A stretch of 60,000 nt of DNA, from contig NC_092671.1 in assembly GCF_964355755.1 (NCBI RefSeq), positions 38,397,304 to 38,457,303 on the forward strand, given 5' to 3'. This document shows positions 46,853 to 58,274 of the stretch, piece after piece. The notes beneath the pieces were generated by a model, which saw only the letters and a program-made list of their open reading frames with translations, had not been told where the DNA came from and searched no databases. Source of the DNA: Antedon mediterranea. Lineage: Eukaryota; Echinodermata; Crinoidea; Comatulida; Antedonidae. The position numbers and the translations under genes are program-made. Positions within the stretch are counted from its first letter, which is position 1. Every line of letters starts with the position of its first letter.

Positions 46853-47889
46853 CTGAAGAAAATAATTACAATATAATACATTGTTATAAGAAAATGATGA
46901 AGTTAAAAACATTGTGTCTTGACTTTAATATATAAACGTCTGTTTACATTGATACTTCCAAGGTCTACTTTACAGCAAGACAGCTTTCTCATATATCACC
47001 TGTTGTCTGTTGATGTTGTTAAAATAACATCCATGTACCCATGCCAACAAGGACACATATAACATTTAGTAGTCTGTTATACTAATATACAGTTTTTGTG
47101 TTAAGTCAGGTATGTTTCATGTAATGTGTACTTTTTTTCGCCAATACCGGAAAATAATTTGGTGAATGGATTGGGGTGTTAACGTAATCATCGTTCTTGC
47201 GAAAAATTGAATTAAATTGATTTTAACATGAAAAAAAAAAACAAGTTCATTGGTATATCCAACGGGTGTGGCAAGTACTGTAATATCATTGGTGGGTTTA
47301 ACTTTAAGGGAGGAGCCAAAATCTAACTTTTCACCATTACATGGTAGTCATGGGCAAAATACATTTAATATCGTATTCACTGGATAAATGAGGTCATGGT
47401 CACGATACGATACAATATTATTATTGTCATTTTAACAACAATATGGTTGGTTGGTTGACATTTTGATTTACATACAATATACAATGGATATTAAAAAAGT
47501 GTTTAACCAATGAATCTAAAGAGATCACCAGAATCAGTTCATATATCTTACTTTAAGTATAAAAATTAATTCCTCACTCCATTCTTTTAACATTTTAGAA
47601 TACATATAATTTCTAATTCAACATGATTAATAGCATATTAAATACAGATGAATGTATATGTAGTATTATAAAATCCATGAATGAATGTGTAGATATTTTT
47701 TAACACCCAATTTAGCAGCAATAGAAAGTGTAACTAGAAGTGATCTAATGTGTGGGTGTAGGAGCCAGTTATCTGCCTCAAATTAGCCAGGATGGCCAGA
47801 TATAAATCAGTTCATTGACTCACATTTAAGTGAGTCCAAAATAAATCACGAAAAGATTAGATTATTAGTTTAAATTTTATATTGGAGCC

Positions 47890-49593
47890 ATACCACTACT
47901 ACTACTACTAATACTACTACTCAAGGTCAGGGCGACAATACTGTTGGGTAAAAATGACAATTATTACACAGAATCAGGAGTCATACCACTTACAGTACTA
48001 CTACTCTAGGCCAGGGTGACAATACTGTTGTTGGTAAAAATGACAATTATTACACAGAATCAGGAGTCATACCACTTACAGTACTACTACTCTAGGCCAG
48101 GGTGACAATACTGTTGTTGGTAAAAATGACAATTATTACACAGAATCAGGAGTCATACCACTTACAGTACTACTACTCTAGGCCAGGGTGACAATACTGT
48201 TGTTGGTAAAAATGACAATTATTACACAGAATCAGGAGTCATACCACTTACAGTACTACTACTCTAGGCCAGGGTGACAATACTGTTGTTGGTAAAAATG
48301 ACAATTATTACACAGAATCAGGAGTCATACCACTTACAGTACTACTACTCTAGGCCAGGGTGACAATACTGTTGTTGGTAAAAATGACAATTATTACACA
48401 GAATCAGGAGTCATACCACTTACAGTACTACTACTCTAGGCCAGGGTGACAATACTGTTGTTGGTAAAAATGACAATTATTACACAGAATCAGGAGTCAT
48501 ACCACTTACAGTACTACTACTCTAGGCCAGGGTGACAATACTGTTGTTGGTAAAAATGACAATTATTACACAGAATCAGGAGTCATACCACTTACAGTAC
48601 TACTACTCTAGGCCAGGGTGACAATACTGTTGTTGGTAAAAATGACAATTATTACACAGAATCAGGAGTCATACCACTTACAGTACTACTACTCTAGGCC
48701 AGGGTGACAATACTGTTGTTGGTAAAAATGACAATTATTACACAGAATCAGGAGTCATACCACTTACAGTACTACTACTCTAGGCCAGGGTGACAATACT
48801 GTTGTTGGTAAAAATGACAATTATTACACAGAATCAGGAGTCATACCACTTACAGTACTACTACTCTAGGCCAGGGCGACAATACTGTTGTTGGTAAAAA
48901 TGACAATTATTACACAGAATCAGGAGTCATACCACTTACAGTACTACTACTCTAGGCCAGGGCGACAATACTGTTGTTGGTAAAAATGACAATTATTACA
49001 CAGAATCAGGAGTCATACCACTTACAGTACTACTACTCTAGGCCAGGGTGACAATACTGTTGTTGGTAAAAATGACAATTATTACACAGAATCAGGAGTC
49101 ATACCACTTACAGTACTACTACTCTAGGCCAGGGTGACAATACTGTTGTTGGTAAAAATGACAATTATTACACAGAATCAGGAGTCATACCACTTACAGT
49201 ACTACTACTCTAGGCCAGGGTGACAATACTGTTGTTGGTAAAAATGACAATTATTACACAGAATCAGGAGTCATACCACTTACAGTACTACTACTCTAGG
49301 CCAGGGCGACAATACTGTTGTTGGTAAAAATGACAATTATTACACAGAATCAGGAGTCATACCACTTACAGTACTACTACTCTAGGCCAGGGCGACAATA
49401 CTGTTGTTGGTAAAAATGACAATTATTACACAGAATCAGGAGTCATACCACTTACAGTACTACTACTCTAGGCCAGGGTGACAATACTGTTGTTGGTAAA
49501 AATGACAATTATTACACAGAATCAGGAGTCATACCACTTACAGTACTACTACTCTAGGCCAGGGTGACAATACTGTTGTTGGTAAAAATGACA
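47890..49593 (+). repeat. 86-bp satellite, 20 nearly identical units
   Basis: CTCTAGGCCAGGG recurs every 86 bp from 48004 to 49552, preceded by one 84-bp diverged unit at 47920. The only regular difference is GGGTGAC or GGGCGAC. The C variant is present in the units at 48864, 48950, 49294 and 49380. Each unit also carries ACTTACAGTACTACTAC. Such uniformity means recent expansion or strong homogenisation. Confidence 0.95.
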
Positions 49594-49599
49594 AATAAC

Positions 49600-50880
49600 A
49601 ACGAAAACCAGCCAAAAAGTAGTAATGAAATTAGTTGCTATATAAATCAAAGCTCACTCCATGAAATATTTGTGACAATTAATAAGTTCATCTATGAATG
49701 GCTGTACAATTTGTAGATTTAATTTGATAAATATTGAAGGCCAAGAAGCACATTAAAGCCTACTGCTGGCATTGGTATGTATAACATTTGTTCACCCGTG
49801 AATGAGTGTGGAGAGCACAGCCTGTGTCTGACAGCTATCTTGAGAAATAGCACTATATAGTTTATGTTAACATTCTGTTCTGCTCCTACTGTGAATTTAG
49901 ATGCAGAACAGTAACCATGTAATATTCATATTCTCACGGTGAACTTTGAATGAAGCTTGGTTTAGTGGTTATACACACTCTTATTTATTATATTATTGAT
50001 AGGTCTATGAAATACTTTTTGTAATGGGATACACTAGCCCACAATATAAATGCACATAACACAAGAGGTGAAACTCCTCGTCAATTTAAGTTTTGGAACC
50101 TTACAATATAAATGTCTGACACTTTTTCCCGAGGGAACCTTTTTTCTGCATATGCTTAAGGTTTCCCTTGGGCTCAGGCTCATATTCTGTTTGCACATGC
50201 TCAATGTTCCCTCCGGGGATCTCTGCACATACAGTTTAAAACGTCTTTAGCCAATCCTGTGACGGATCCGCTTCCCGATCCTCAAGAAATTTCGATACTT
50301 TCACATTTCTTTCCGAGAATTGACAAAACAAAACATCAAAATCTAAACATCAAATAATTTAATTGTGTGAGTATTTGGGATATACATGTTATCTGTGTTT
50401 CTATTGATAAAGACAAATTGGCATGTGAGAAGCCCGACAAAACTGATAGTTGCTTAATTTCCTGAGGTTAAGAACTATTTTGTGAAACACAAATGTTCTT
50501 TTCATCATTAACAAGAAGTTTCAATCAATTCAGATGTTTACAATATCTATGAATGAAGAAGATTGTTGTAATTTAATGTAATTAATACTAAATACAATGT
50601 ATTAGTTTGTTTTATGACTGTAACTGATGTAATCTATTCTCTCAAACCAGTGCATAATACTAGCAGAATTGTGCAACAGCCGAGATAACTACAAACTTTA
50701 GCAAAGTTGTGCTTTTGAATAAAATCTTTAGGAAGAAAGTGCAAATATGTTTTTACTCCACCAGCAACAGGTGAATTAGAATGCACAATGAATTCAAAAG
50801 ATGTATTTTGCGCGAATACAAATTTACCACTTTCTTTTCGTATAAATAAACGCATTCTATCATGGTAGTGGTACTGCTAT
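49600..50880. other. Unassigned DNA with a worn 50-bp repeat
   Basis: At 50125-50235 three loose repeats of TTCCC..GGGG..GCATATGCT occur. They explain the overlapping open frames on both strands at 50034-50250. No gene is seen. Confidence 0.4.
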
Positions 50881-50883
50881 GAC

Positions 50884-51030
50884 TGTAAACACTACACTAA
50901 CAAACTTTATGTGAAAAAAAATGTGATGTGCCCATATCACTATCATAAATTTGATTATATCACTACCATATTTGGACATATCACACTTTTTTTGTCAAAC
51001 TAGTTTGATAGTGTAGACAGACTGAGCTTT
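50884..51030 (+). mobile_element. M1 MITE, worn copy
   Basis: The right end AGTTTGATAGTGTAGACAGA is clear; the left end ACACTACACTAACAAACTTT is degraded. The interior contains CACTACCATATTTGGACAT. Confidence 0.6.
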
Positions 51031-51457
51031 AGAAAGCTAACATAAATTAGTAATGATAGCTGATATCTATAATCTTCGATTGTAGTCACACCGAGGTAGC
51101 ACTGTTTATTCAGCATTTAAACTGAATTAGACATAGGCCTACGCATTTTTATTTTTCTAAAGTTTTAGCTATCTTAGGGTTCACCATCTATCCAACATAA
51201 TTGCTCTGAAAGAGCCAATTATCAAGAACAGCCTACAGAAATTTGAGAGCATATTATAGCTTGACAGTAAATAATACACAACATTAATAACGAGGTAGAC
51301 AGTCACACCGAAAGCGAAACATAGGGTCAAGAGGGCGATGCATACCTTTCATGCACATGACCTTAAGGGTGCAGAAGCCTAAATATGATAGGCTAAAGTG
51401 TAAATTAGGGTGATAAATATATAGACCAACTGTTATTTGCTCAGTATAGAATACGGT

Positions 51458-51748
51458 TTAAAGACCTCTTCCCTGCAATTTTGGACGTTTTTTGGAAAAT
51501 AATACATATATATCACTTTAAAAACATTAAACCATGTCATTCCTTGTCTTAAATGTATGTTTTATGGTAAATTATGATAAAAAGTGAGAAACAATGCACT
51601 ACCTAAGTAGCTCGCGGCAATCGACCTCTCGTGGACGGTCTTGGACCTAGCCTAGCTAGGCTTAGTTTTGTAGGCCTAGCTGGTAAACATCGGTAACGTA
51701 CGAACATCATACGCTAGCTATATACCTAGCCTGACGTTGTATAGTAAC
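51458..51748 (-). mobile_element. TTAA-flanked element, copy 3, truncated
   Basis: Reverse-orientation copy of the 626-bp element. It starts at TTAA (51458-51461) with AGACCTCTTCCCTGCAA and matches the other copies up to about 51748, within CTATACAACGTCAGG of the family. The other half is missing, and unrelated poly-T-containing sequence follows. The break looks like a truncation at an insertion or deletion boundary. Confidence 0.75.
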
Positions 51749-52157
51749 AAAGGGAATCTCAAAAACAAATTTAATTTTTTTTTTTTAACAGTTGTCTGTC
51801 TGAAGACAGGATAGACACAAGCCACCAAACATATTGATAACATATAGAAAAGGAAATTAAAAAGCCTGACTGCAGCATCCACACATCAAGAGAGAGGAAG
51901 CCACGGTAATGGGTCTGTATGCCTCCCGTGACAAGATAGATTAAAACAAATATGAAGGCAACTGAGTAAGGCTGTTGAAATCTAGAGCCTACTCAAATAA
52001 TTTTCAAAATCGGTTGGTTGCATCTATCGTGTACAAACATACTAACAAATATGAAAACCCTACTACGTTTGTGAACACATATATGACAAAATATATTTAC
52101 ATTACAAAATTCTGTCTGGTGGATGTGGTTTTAAAAAACAACATTTGAAACAAACTT

Positions 52158-52334
52158 TAAAGCTCTGTTTACACTATCAAACTTTATGCGACAAAAAAAT
52201 TGTGATACGCTCATATATGGACATGATGATGTCATATCACAACCATATTTAAGCATATCACTACCATATTTAAGCATATCACTACCATATTTGGGCACAT
52301 CATACTTTTTTGTCAAACTAGTTTGATATTGTAC
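52158..52334 (+). mobile_element. M1 MITE, copy with three internal units
   Basis: The left end AGCTCTGTTTACACTATCAA follows TAA. The interior has three successive ACCATATTTRRGCAYATCACT units. The right end stops at GTTTGATATTGTAC, so the outer part of that repeat is missing. Confidence 0.7.
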
Positions 52335-53229
52335 ATGGTATGTTACACAGTATGAACACAGTTCAGATCATCTTTTAATTATGGATCATTATTTTTTATA
52401 TACACGATAAAAAATAATCACTTGCACTTGGGATTATTAGGGCGAGTGAAAGCTCTGCTAATTGTTCTGGCTGTTTTACTTTATCATTTTGATTTAGCTT
52501 TTTGCTTTTTTTTCTCCATTGAGATCCAGCCATTGATACACACAGCATTGTCATTTTTTCAGTAGTTTGCCTTTGCCTTTCAAGAATAATAATAATGAAT
52601 AAATAATCGTTTATTGATAGGTTAGCAGGAAAGGTTCAAGCAGGGGGGTTGATATTAGAACTTTGTGTACTACAGTACTTCTATATGCTTTACTACCTCT
52701 ACAAAATACTTGACTTCCTGTAAGAATTATCAACACATTATCTACTTAAATGAACAGACATTGTGGAAGGTCAACTACCATAGCAACAAAAGTAAAAGTG
52801 ACCATCAACCTTGACAACACAAGTTAACTTGATCTAATAATAGAGAGAATTTCATTGGTCAAATATTTTCTCCAGGTCTCATTTAAGTTTTTATTTAATT
52901 TATGACAGTTTAATGGTGATATTATAAAGTGAAGGGTATCACTTCAAAATGCCAACATGCCTGAGAGGAAAAGAATGTGAAAGAAGAAGATAAAGTCTTT
53001 AATTAGTTAAAGTCATGATAATGAGACATAAAATAGTTAAGTTTGCTAATTGATGTTAAGTGTTGTCGGATATAACGTTAATGAAAGAATACCAGACATA
53101 TGCCAGATCAAAAAGAAATTAAATTAAAAAAAAAAAAATATTCTACCAGTGAGACAGCACATATTTATAACATCCTGTAATGTTGACAAATGCATAAAAA
53201 TGATTAATTTTTAATATTAAAAATGTTGG

Positions 53230-53375
53230 TAGATTTAATGTTCATTGGGTTTCTGATTTCTGAATCATTTTTCTAAGTCAAATATTTATTTAAAAAACAG
53301 TATGATGATGAATAAATAAATATTTGACTTAGAAAAATGATTGAGAAATCAGAAACCCAATGAACATTAAATCTA
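53230..53375. repeat. Inverted repeat, 63-bp arms, 20-bp loop
   Basis: The left arm (53230-53292) and right arm (53313-53375) match with a single mismatch, through TTCATTGGGTTTCTGATTTC and TAAGTCAAATATTTATTTA. It is AT-rich with no open frame. Confidence 0.9.
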
Positions 53376-53571
53376 CAATATTCTTCATAAAATATCCTGC
53401 AGTTTTAAATTATTCTTTCCAATACTACAACACTATGCAGTGAAAGCAGTTAACAAAATAAAACAGAAACTATATACTGTACAGGTATATTGTTTCAAAC
53501 TTTATCAATGGGATAGTAAAGAAATATGACTACATGCGCACTGAACCGAAATTAATATTAATGTTTAAAAA

Positions 53572-53692
53572 ATGGTTCCCACTTAGACACAAAGCAAGGA
53601 AATAAGCGCATCTTAAGTAATTTAACCAATCACGACACGATAGCTCATACGTACTGTCGCTTGCGATTGGTCAACTCACTTTACAGAACAGA
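53572..53692. mobile_element. Degenerate copy of the GGTTCCCACT hairpin MITE
   Basis: ATGGTTCCCACTTAGACAC, AACCAATCACGACACGATAG and CGCTTGCGATTGGTCAACTC match the 45.9-kb element in order. The right end is lost. Confidence 0.5.
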
Positions 53693-54192
53693 ATAAAACC
53701 TTTGTACAATAGGCGATCTATCTTGTACAAGGACAATTGTAATGATTGGTTGGGATGATTGACCTGATTGATGGTCAGTTTTTGTTTTTCACCCTTGTTG
53801 ATATCCTAATTTAATTTCAATTTAAAGAAAGTACAAGGTTGGAAGTAAAAGAACAAAGAAATCTTGTAATGAAACCACATTAATTTATAAATGGAACTAC
53901 AGTACATTAATGTGGGTATAAACATTAAAACACATGTCAATTAAATGTCTAAGGACAAATACAAACAATGTTGGTTTCATGCCTTGCAGTATTACTGTTT
54001 TTAATATTTTAATTTATCATTTTATTATCTAGCAAGTTTTATTGGGTTTTTATCCATATTTTAAAACTTTTATTTACTAAAAACAGGACCATTATTATGT
54101 AAAATAGGTGCTACATCTAATATCTGTTATGTTTTATCCTGTATAAATGTTTTAAATCAATTTCAAAAAATAAATTTCAAAAAATAGTCATG

Positions 54193-55166
54193 GGGTGTTT
54201 TGTGAATAGAGGTGTCCTCTTAATAGGGGTGTCCCTTTAATAGAGGGGTTCTCTGAATAGTAGTGCCCATGCTATAATAGGGGTATTCTGTGAATAGGGA
54301 TGCCCTCTTAAATAATAGGGGGTGTCCCTTTTAATAGAGGGGTTCTCTGAATAGTAGTGCCCATGCTTTAATAGGGGTATTCTGTGAATAGGGATGTCCT
54401 CTTAAATAATAGGGGGTGTCCCTTTTAATAGAGGGGTTCTCTGAATAGTAGTGCCCATGCTTTAATAGGGGTATTCTGTGAATAGGGATGTCCTCTTAAA
54501 TAATAGGGATGTCCCTTTAATAGAGGGGTTCTCTGAATAGTAGTGCCCATGCTTTAATAGGGGTATTCTGTGAATAGGGATGTCCTCTTAAATAATAGGG
54601 GTGTCCCTTTTAATAGAGGGGTTCTCTGAATAGTAGTGCCCAAGCTTTAATAGGGATATTCTGTGAATAGGGATGTCCTCTCAATTGGGGTGTCCCTTTA
54701 ATAGGGATGTTCTGAGAATAGTGTTGTCCCCTTAATAAATAGGGATGTCCCTTTAATAGAGGGGTTCTCTGAATAGTAGTGCCCATGCTTTAATAGGGGT
54801 ATTCTGTGAATAGGGATGTCCTCTTAAATAATAGGGGTGTCCCTTTTAATAGAGGGGTTCTCTGAATAGTAGTGCCCATGCTTTAATAGGGGTATTCTGT
54901 GAATAGGGATGTCCTCTTAATTGGGGTGTCCCTTTAATAGGGATTTTCTGAGAATAGTGTTGTCCCCTTAATAAATAGGGATGTCCCTTTAATAGAGGGG
55001 TTCTCTGAATAGTAGTGCCCATGCTTTAATAGGGGTATTCTGTGAATAGGGATGTCCTCTTAATTGGGGTGTCCCTTTAATAGGGATGTTCTGAGAATAG
55101 TGTTGTCCCCTTAATAAATATGGATGTCCCTTTAATAGAGGTGTTCTCTGAATAGGGGTGTTTCTA
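54193..55166 (+). repeat. Minisatellite of about 92 bp with GTCCCTTTAATAG motifs
   Basis: Units combine GAATAGTAGTGCCCATGCTT, TAATAGGGGTATTCTGTGAA, TAGGGATGTCCTCTTAA and GTGTCCCTTTTAATAGAGG. Some units have a shorter TTAATTGGGGTGTCCC form. Within each unit are subrepeats of roughly 20 bp of the type AATAGGGRTGTCC. The minus-strand open frame at 54989-55264 comes from the array. Confidence 0.9.
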
Positions 55167-55639
55167 CTGTATGCATCAATATATTTATCAATAGTAATAT
55201 GACTATTGGTAAATTCAACATTTCCGGAAAATATCAAACAAGAAACTCTCATCAAACATGACATAATGTAAATTTAATCCATGTAATTTCAAATTGATTG
55301 TTTTTTTTCCTCGTGTATTATCACATTTACCAGTAATGTCATGTTGTACATAACAGGATAGAATAATGTGAGGCTGTAAATTACATTAATTTCCGTTGAC
55401 CTCTAATGACCAACTACTAATATCAAATGTTAAACATGTTTTCACTTGAGAGAATGTAACTCAACATGCACATTACAATGTCTAGATAATAATATTTTGT
55501 TTATTATAATTTAATTGCTTACATCACTTCTTCTTTTATATTAGTACAACAATATTTTTTCTTGACAAAACTTTAGATTCACTCACGTGGAAATATGTGA
55601 ATGTCTGAAGTAACAAAATATGAACAAGAAAATTTTGAT

Positions 55640-55882
55640 GATGAATTGAGAAGAATAATATGCAGGGTACATATTAAGTATTGATTGATTTATTTTATGA
55701 TAGTTTAAATGTATTTAAGGGTAAAATTGTTAAATCTCTGTAATGTTCCAATCTTTGTTTATGTTATTGTTGCTTATTTTAATTTATTATTATAGTTTAT
55801 TATGTTTAGATTCAACCTGTTATTGGCGGTTTCATCGCTGTTCGTTGTGAACTGAATAAAATAAATAAATAAAGTAGGTCTT
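55640..55882 (+). mobile_element. Possible LINE or SINE 3' tail
   Basis: GGCGGTTTCATCGCTGTTCG is followed by GAACTGAATAAAATAAATAAATAAA-like sequence at 55850-55880. This looks like a retroposon 3' end, with GC-rich then (AAAT)n tail. No coding part is seen, so the 5' limit is a guess. Confidence 0.3.
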
Positions 55883-56159
55883 CTTTAACAAATTGTACTA
55901 GTTCATTAAGGCTTAATAACATTGAAAGGCCAAGGATTTGTAAGGAAAATGACATCCGAAAATTACTAATTTTGACAGAACCTCTTCTCTTGCTTCCCTT
56001 GTTCCAAATCCCTAGAAACAGTTTGCGGTTAACACTCCCAAGGTCATTAATTTCTCACATAAATTGAACTGTATATTAAATTTTGTAGTTCATGAATATT
56101 CAAAATTAAATAAATATAATATATGTTGCATGTTTTATTATACTTCATAGTACAAAACT

Positions 56160-56504
56160 GGCAATTTCATGGAATACGCAGCTTTCCACAAGCCACACTT
56201 ACGGAATTAACAGCTTTGAAATTATATCACAAAAAATGTACTTATAATTCTTATGAAGCCGAGTATAAAACTGAATTCAAATAACGGGAGGCAAGCCATG
56301 AATCAATGTTTCGATCTATATTTGATCGTCATCAGGAATGAACAAATAAAGATCAAAACATTGATTCATGGCTTTGCCTCTAGTTACTTGAATTCAGTTT
56401 TATACTTGGCTTCATAAGAGTTATTTTTTGTGATATAATTTCAAAGCGATTAATAATTCAGTAAGTGTGGCTTGTGTAAAGCTGCGTTACTCCATGAATT
56501 TGCC
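56160..56504. repeat. 345-bp inverted repeat (foldback element)
   Basis: The left arm starts GGCAATTTCATGGAATACGC and the right arm ends with the inverted copy near TCCATGAATTTGCC. Arms of about 150 bp match at roughly 90%, through CAAGCCACACTTAC, AAACTGAATTCAA and CATGAATCAATGTTT. The unpaired centre holds a hammerhead-like core on the minus strand (308-335 of the 56-kb block). No protein is encoded. Confidence 0.85.
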
Positions 56505-56739
56505 TCTTAGCAATCTGCATCAACTAAATATAATGTAAGGTTACACCGAAACTCAGCGTGACAACTCAAAAACTTAACTGACCCAATCGAACAAAGCTTT
56601 CAATGGAGACATATCCAGCAGTGGATTCATACATCGTAATCTGACAGAAGTAGTTTTTAGCTTATTTGTTTTCTACTAAATAAATTGTACAAACTCTTGT
56701 AATATAAATCATTACTACTACTCAGTGGAAATCTTCCTT

Positions 56740-56800
56740 CGGGACACTCCTATTCATGGGATATCCCCATTCAAGGGACACTCCTACTAAGAAGATATTT
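56740..56800 (+). repeat. Short relative of the GGGACACTCC minisatellites
   Basis: GGGACACTCCTATTCATGGG, ATATCCCCATTCAAGGGACA and CTCCTACTAAG form two to three worn subunits. The motif is shared with the arrays at 16.8 and 54.2 kb. Confidence 0.6.
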
Positions 56801-57439
56801 TACTGTGAAACGGATGATTAATAATATATATATTTTAACTACGGCCAATTCATATTCAGTTTCATATTTCAATTTCAATTTCGAAGGTGTACTGTGTTAT
56901 TAAAACGGTTTTATTTATTTAACGGTTCTGCCATAATGAAATATATTCTATTCTATGAGTTAAAAATCTGTTGTTTTTTATCTATCTTTGTTTTTGATCT
57001 ATCTACGTTTTTAACTTTGATTCAACTCTGAGCTTTATTTATTCATAAAGTTAAAAGGCCTAGAGCAGTAGTTTTGTCGAAAGCTGCTTCTTTCTACAAC
57101 TGCGTACAATGCTTTCTATCAAACTAAAGAATGTTTTCTAACATAACAAGCACATGAATTAAAGAACATTATTTACAGGTGTCATCCACCAAAAGGTTTT
57201 CTCCTGTACCACAACTGAGCCTCTGAATGTCATCTTATTTGACATACTACCAGCAATGAATGAAAACACAAAACAGGTGAAAGTTATATATCATTATTTA
57301 CAATCATTTGATGAAAGGAAAGTACTTAGAATTTATACAAATCAAGAAATTAAATCAATGAGCTGTCACTGTAAAAAGTGACAAGTATATGGTAGATCAG
57401 GAAAGGGGGCACTCAGTGATAGGAAGGTCACACCCCGAC

Positions 57440-58272
57440 ATAGGCCCTGTTTCTGCTGCCAAGAAAATACCGTATTTTATACGGTATTTTTTGAATACCG
57501 TATATATACCATATTTTTTTTGCAGCAGAAACTGCGGTCATAAAAAAATACCGTATTTTCCCCACAAAATTTGTGGATAAAATAGGCATTTACAAATTTT
57601 ATACCGTATTTTTTTACTTTTTTCTGCTGCCAATAAAAAATACTGTATGTTTTTTACCTGCGACATGAGGTCAACATCGTGTTTTTATTTTTTGTCGCTG
57701 TCAGCTGTTTACACACGTGTATAGATATATTCGGCGAAAATGTGGAGCGAAGATGTCACTGTATTTACTATTTAAATCTGTGTGGGGAAGCAGGGGTGGG
57801 GAAGGAGGGGGTTGAGAAGGAGGGGGTGGGGAAGCTAAAATGTCCGGCAAACTAAAAGGTAATGAAAGGGACAACCACATTTATAAAGACATTTCTAAAA
57901 AAGTAAAGCAGGAGTACGGAATAGACTTGTCTCCAAAGCAAGTAAACTCAAAGCTGAAGAGCCTGCGAAAGCAGACGTACAACATTGCAAAAGACAACAA
58001 CTCGGGGAGGCAACGAATTACTTGTCCCCATTACGATGTTTTCTGTGCTCTCATAACATCTCTATCACTAGGGCTTTGAACTTAAACTTCCTTTATTACG
58101 ACTTTTAATTATCGACAAAATAAATGATTGGCAATTTGGGTAAAAAAGATGAAATTTAACACGACCACCCAAGAAGTATTGTTAGCAGAAACGGGGTACT
58201 AAAAAATACGGTATAAAAAATACCATATTTTTATACCGTATTTTGAGCCGTTGTAGCAGAAACAGGCCCATA
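57440..58272 (+). mobile_element. PIF/Harbinger-like element, 827 bp
   Basis: The ends are GGCCCTGTTTCTGCTGCC (57443) and, inverted, GGGCCTGTTTCTGCTACA (to 58269). ATA flanks both sides (57440-57442, 58270-58272). Both subterminal regions contain repeated copies of the palindrome-like ATACCGTATTTT. The interior encodes a fragment of a Myb/SANT-like protein. It shares its ends and protein type with the element at 33140-34622, though the subterminal repeats differ (AACCGGTTA there). Confidence 0.65.
57840..58079 (+). pseudogene. Myb/SANT-like DNA-binding protein fragment, 79 codons
   Basis: The open frame starts MSGKLKGNERDN. It contains IYKDISKKVKQEYGIDLS and KQVNSKLKSLRKQTYNIAK, a layout typical of helices 2 and 3 of the trihelix Myb/SANT domain in Harbinger-type elements. 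It then reads SGRQRITCPHYDVF. The lost helix 1 is probably the out-of-frame MWSEDVTVFTI at 57740-57772. A G-rich duplicated insert (AAGGAGGGGGTKGRGAAG-like) separates the two. So this is a decayed gene, not a complete 79-residue protein. Family assignment is from the pattern of residues only. Confidence 0.55.
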
Positions 58273-58274
58273 GT

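Noticed and set aside
54989-55264. Minus-strand 91-codon frame
   Set aside because: Most of it is translation of the 92-bp minisatellite.
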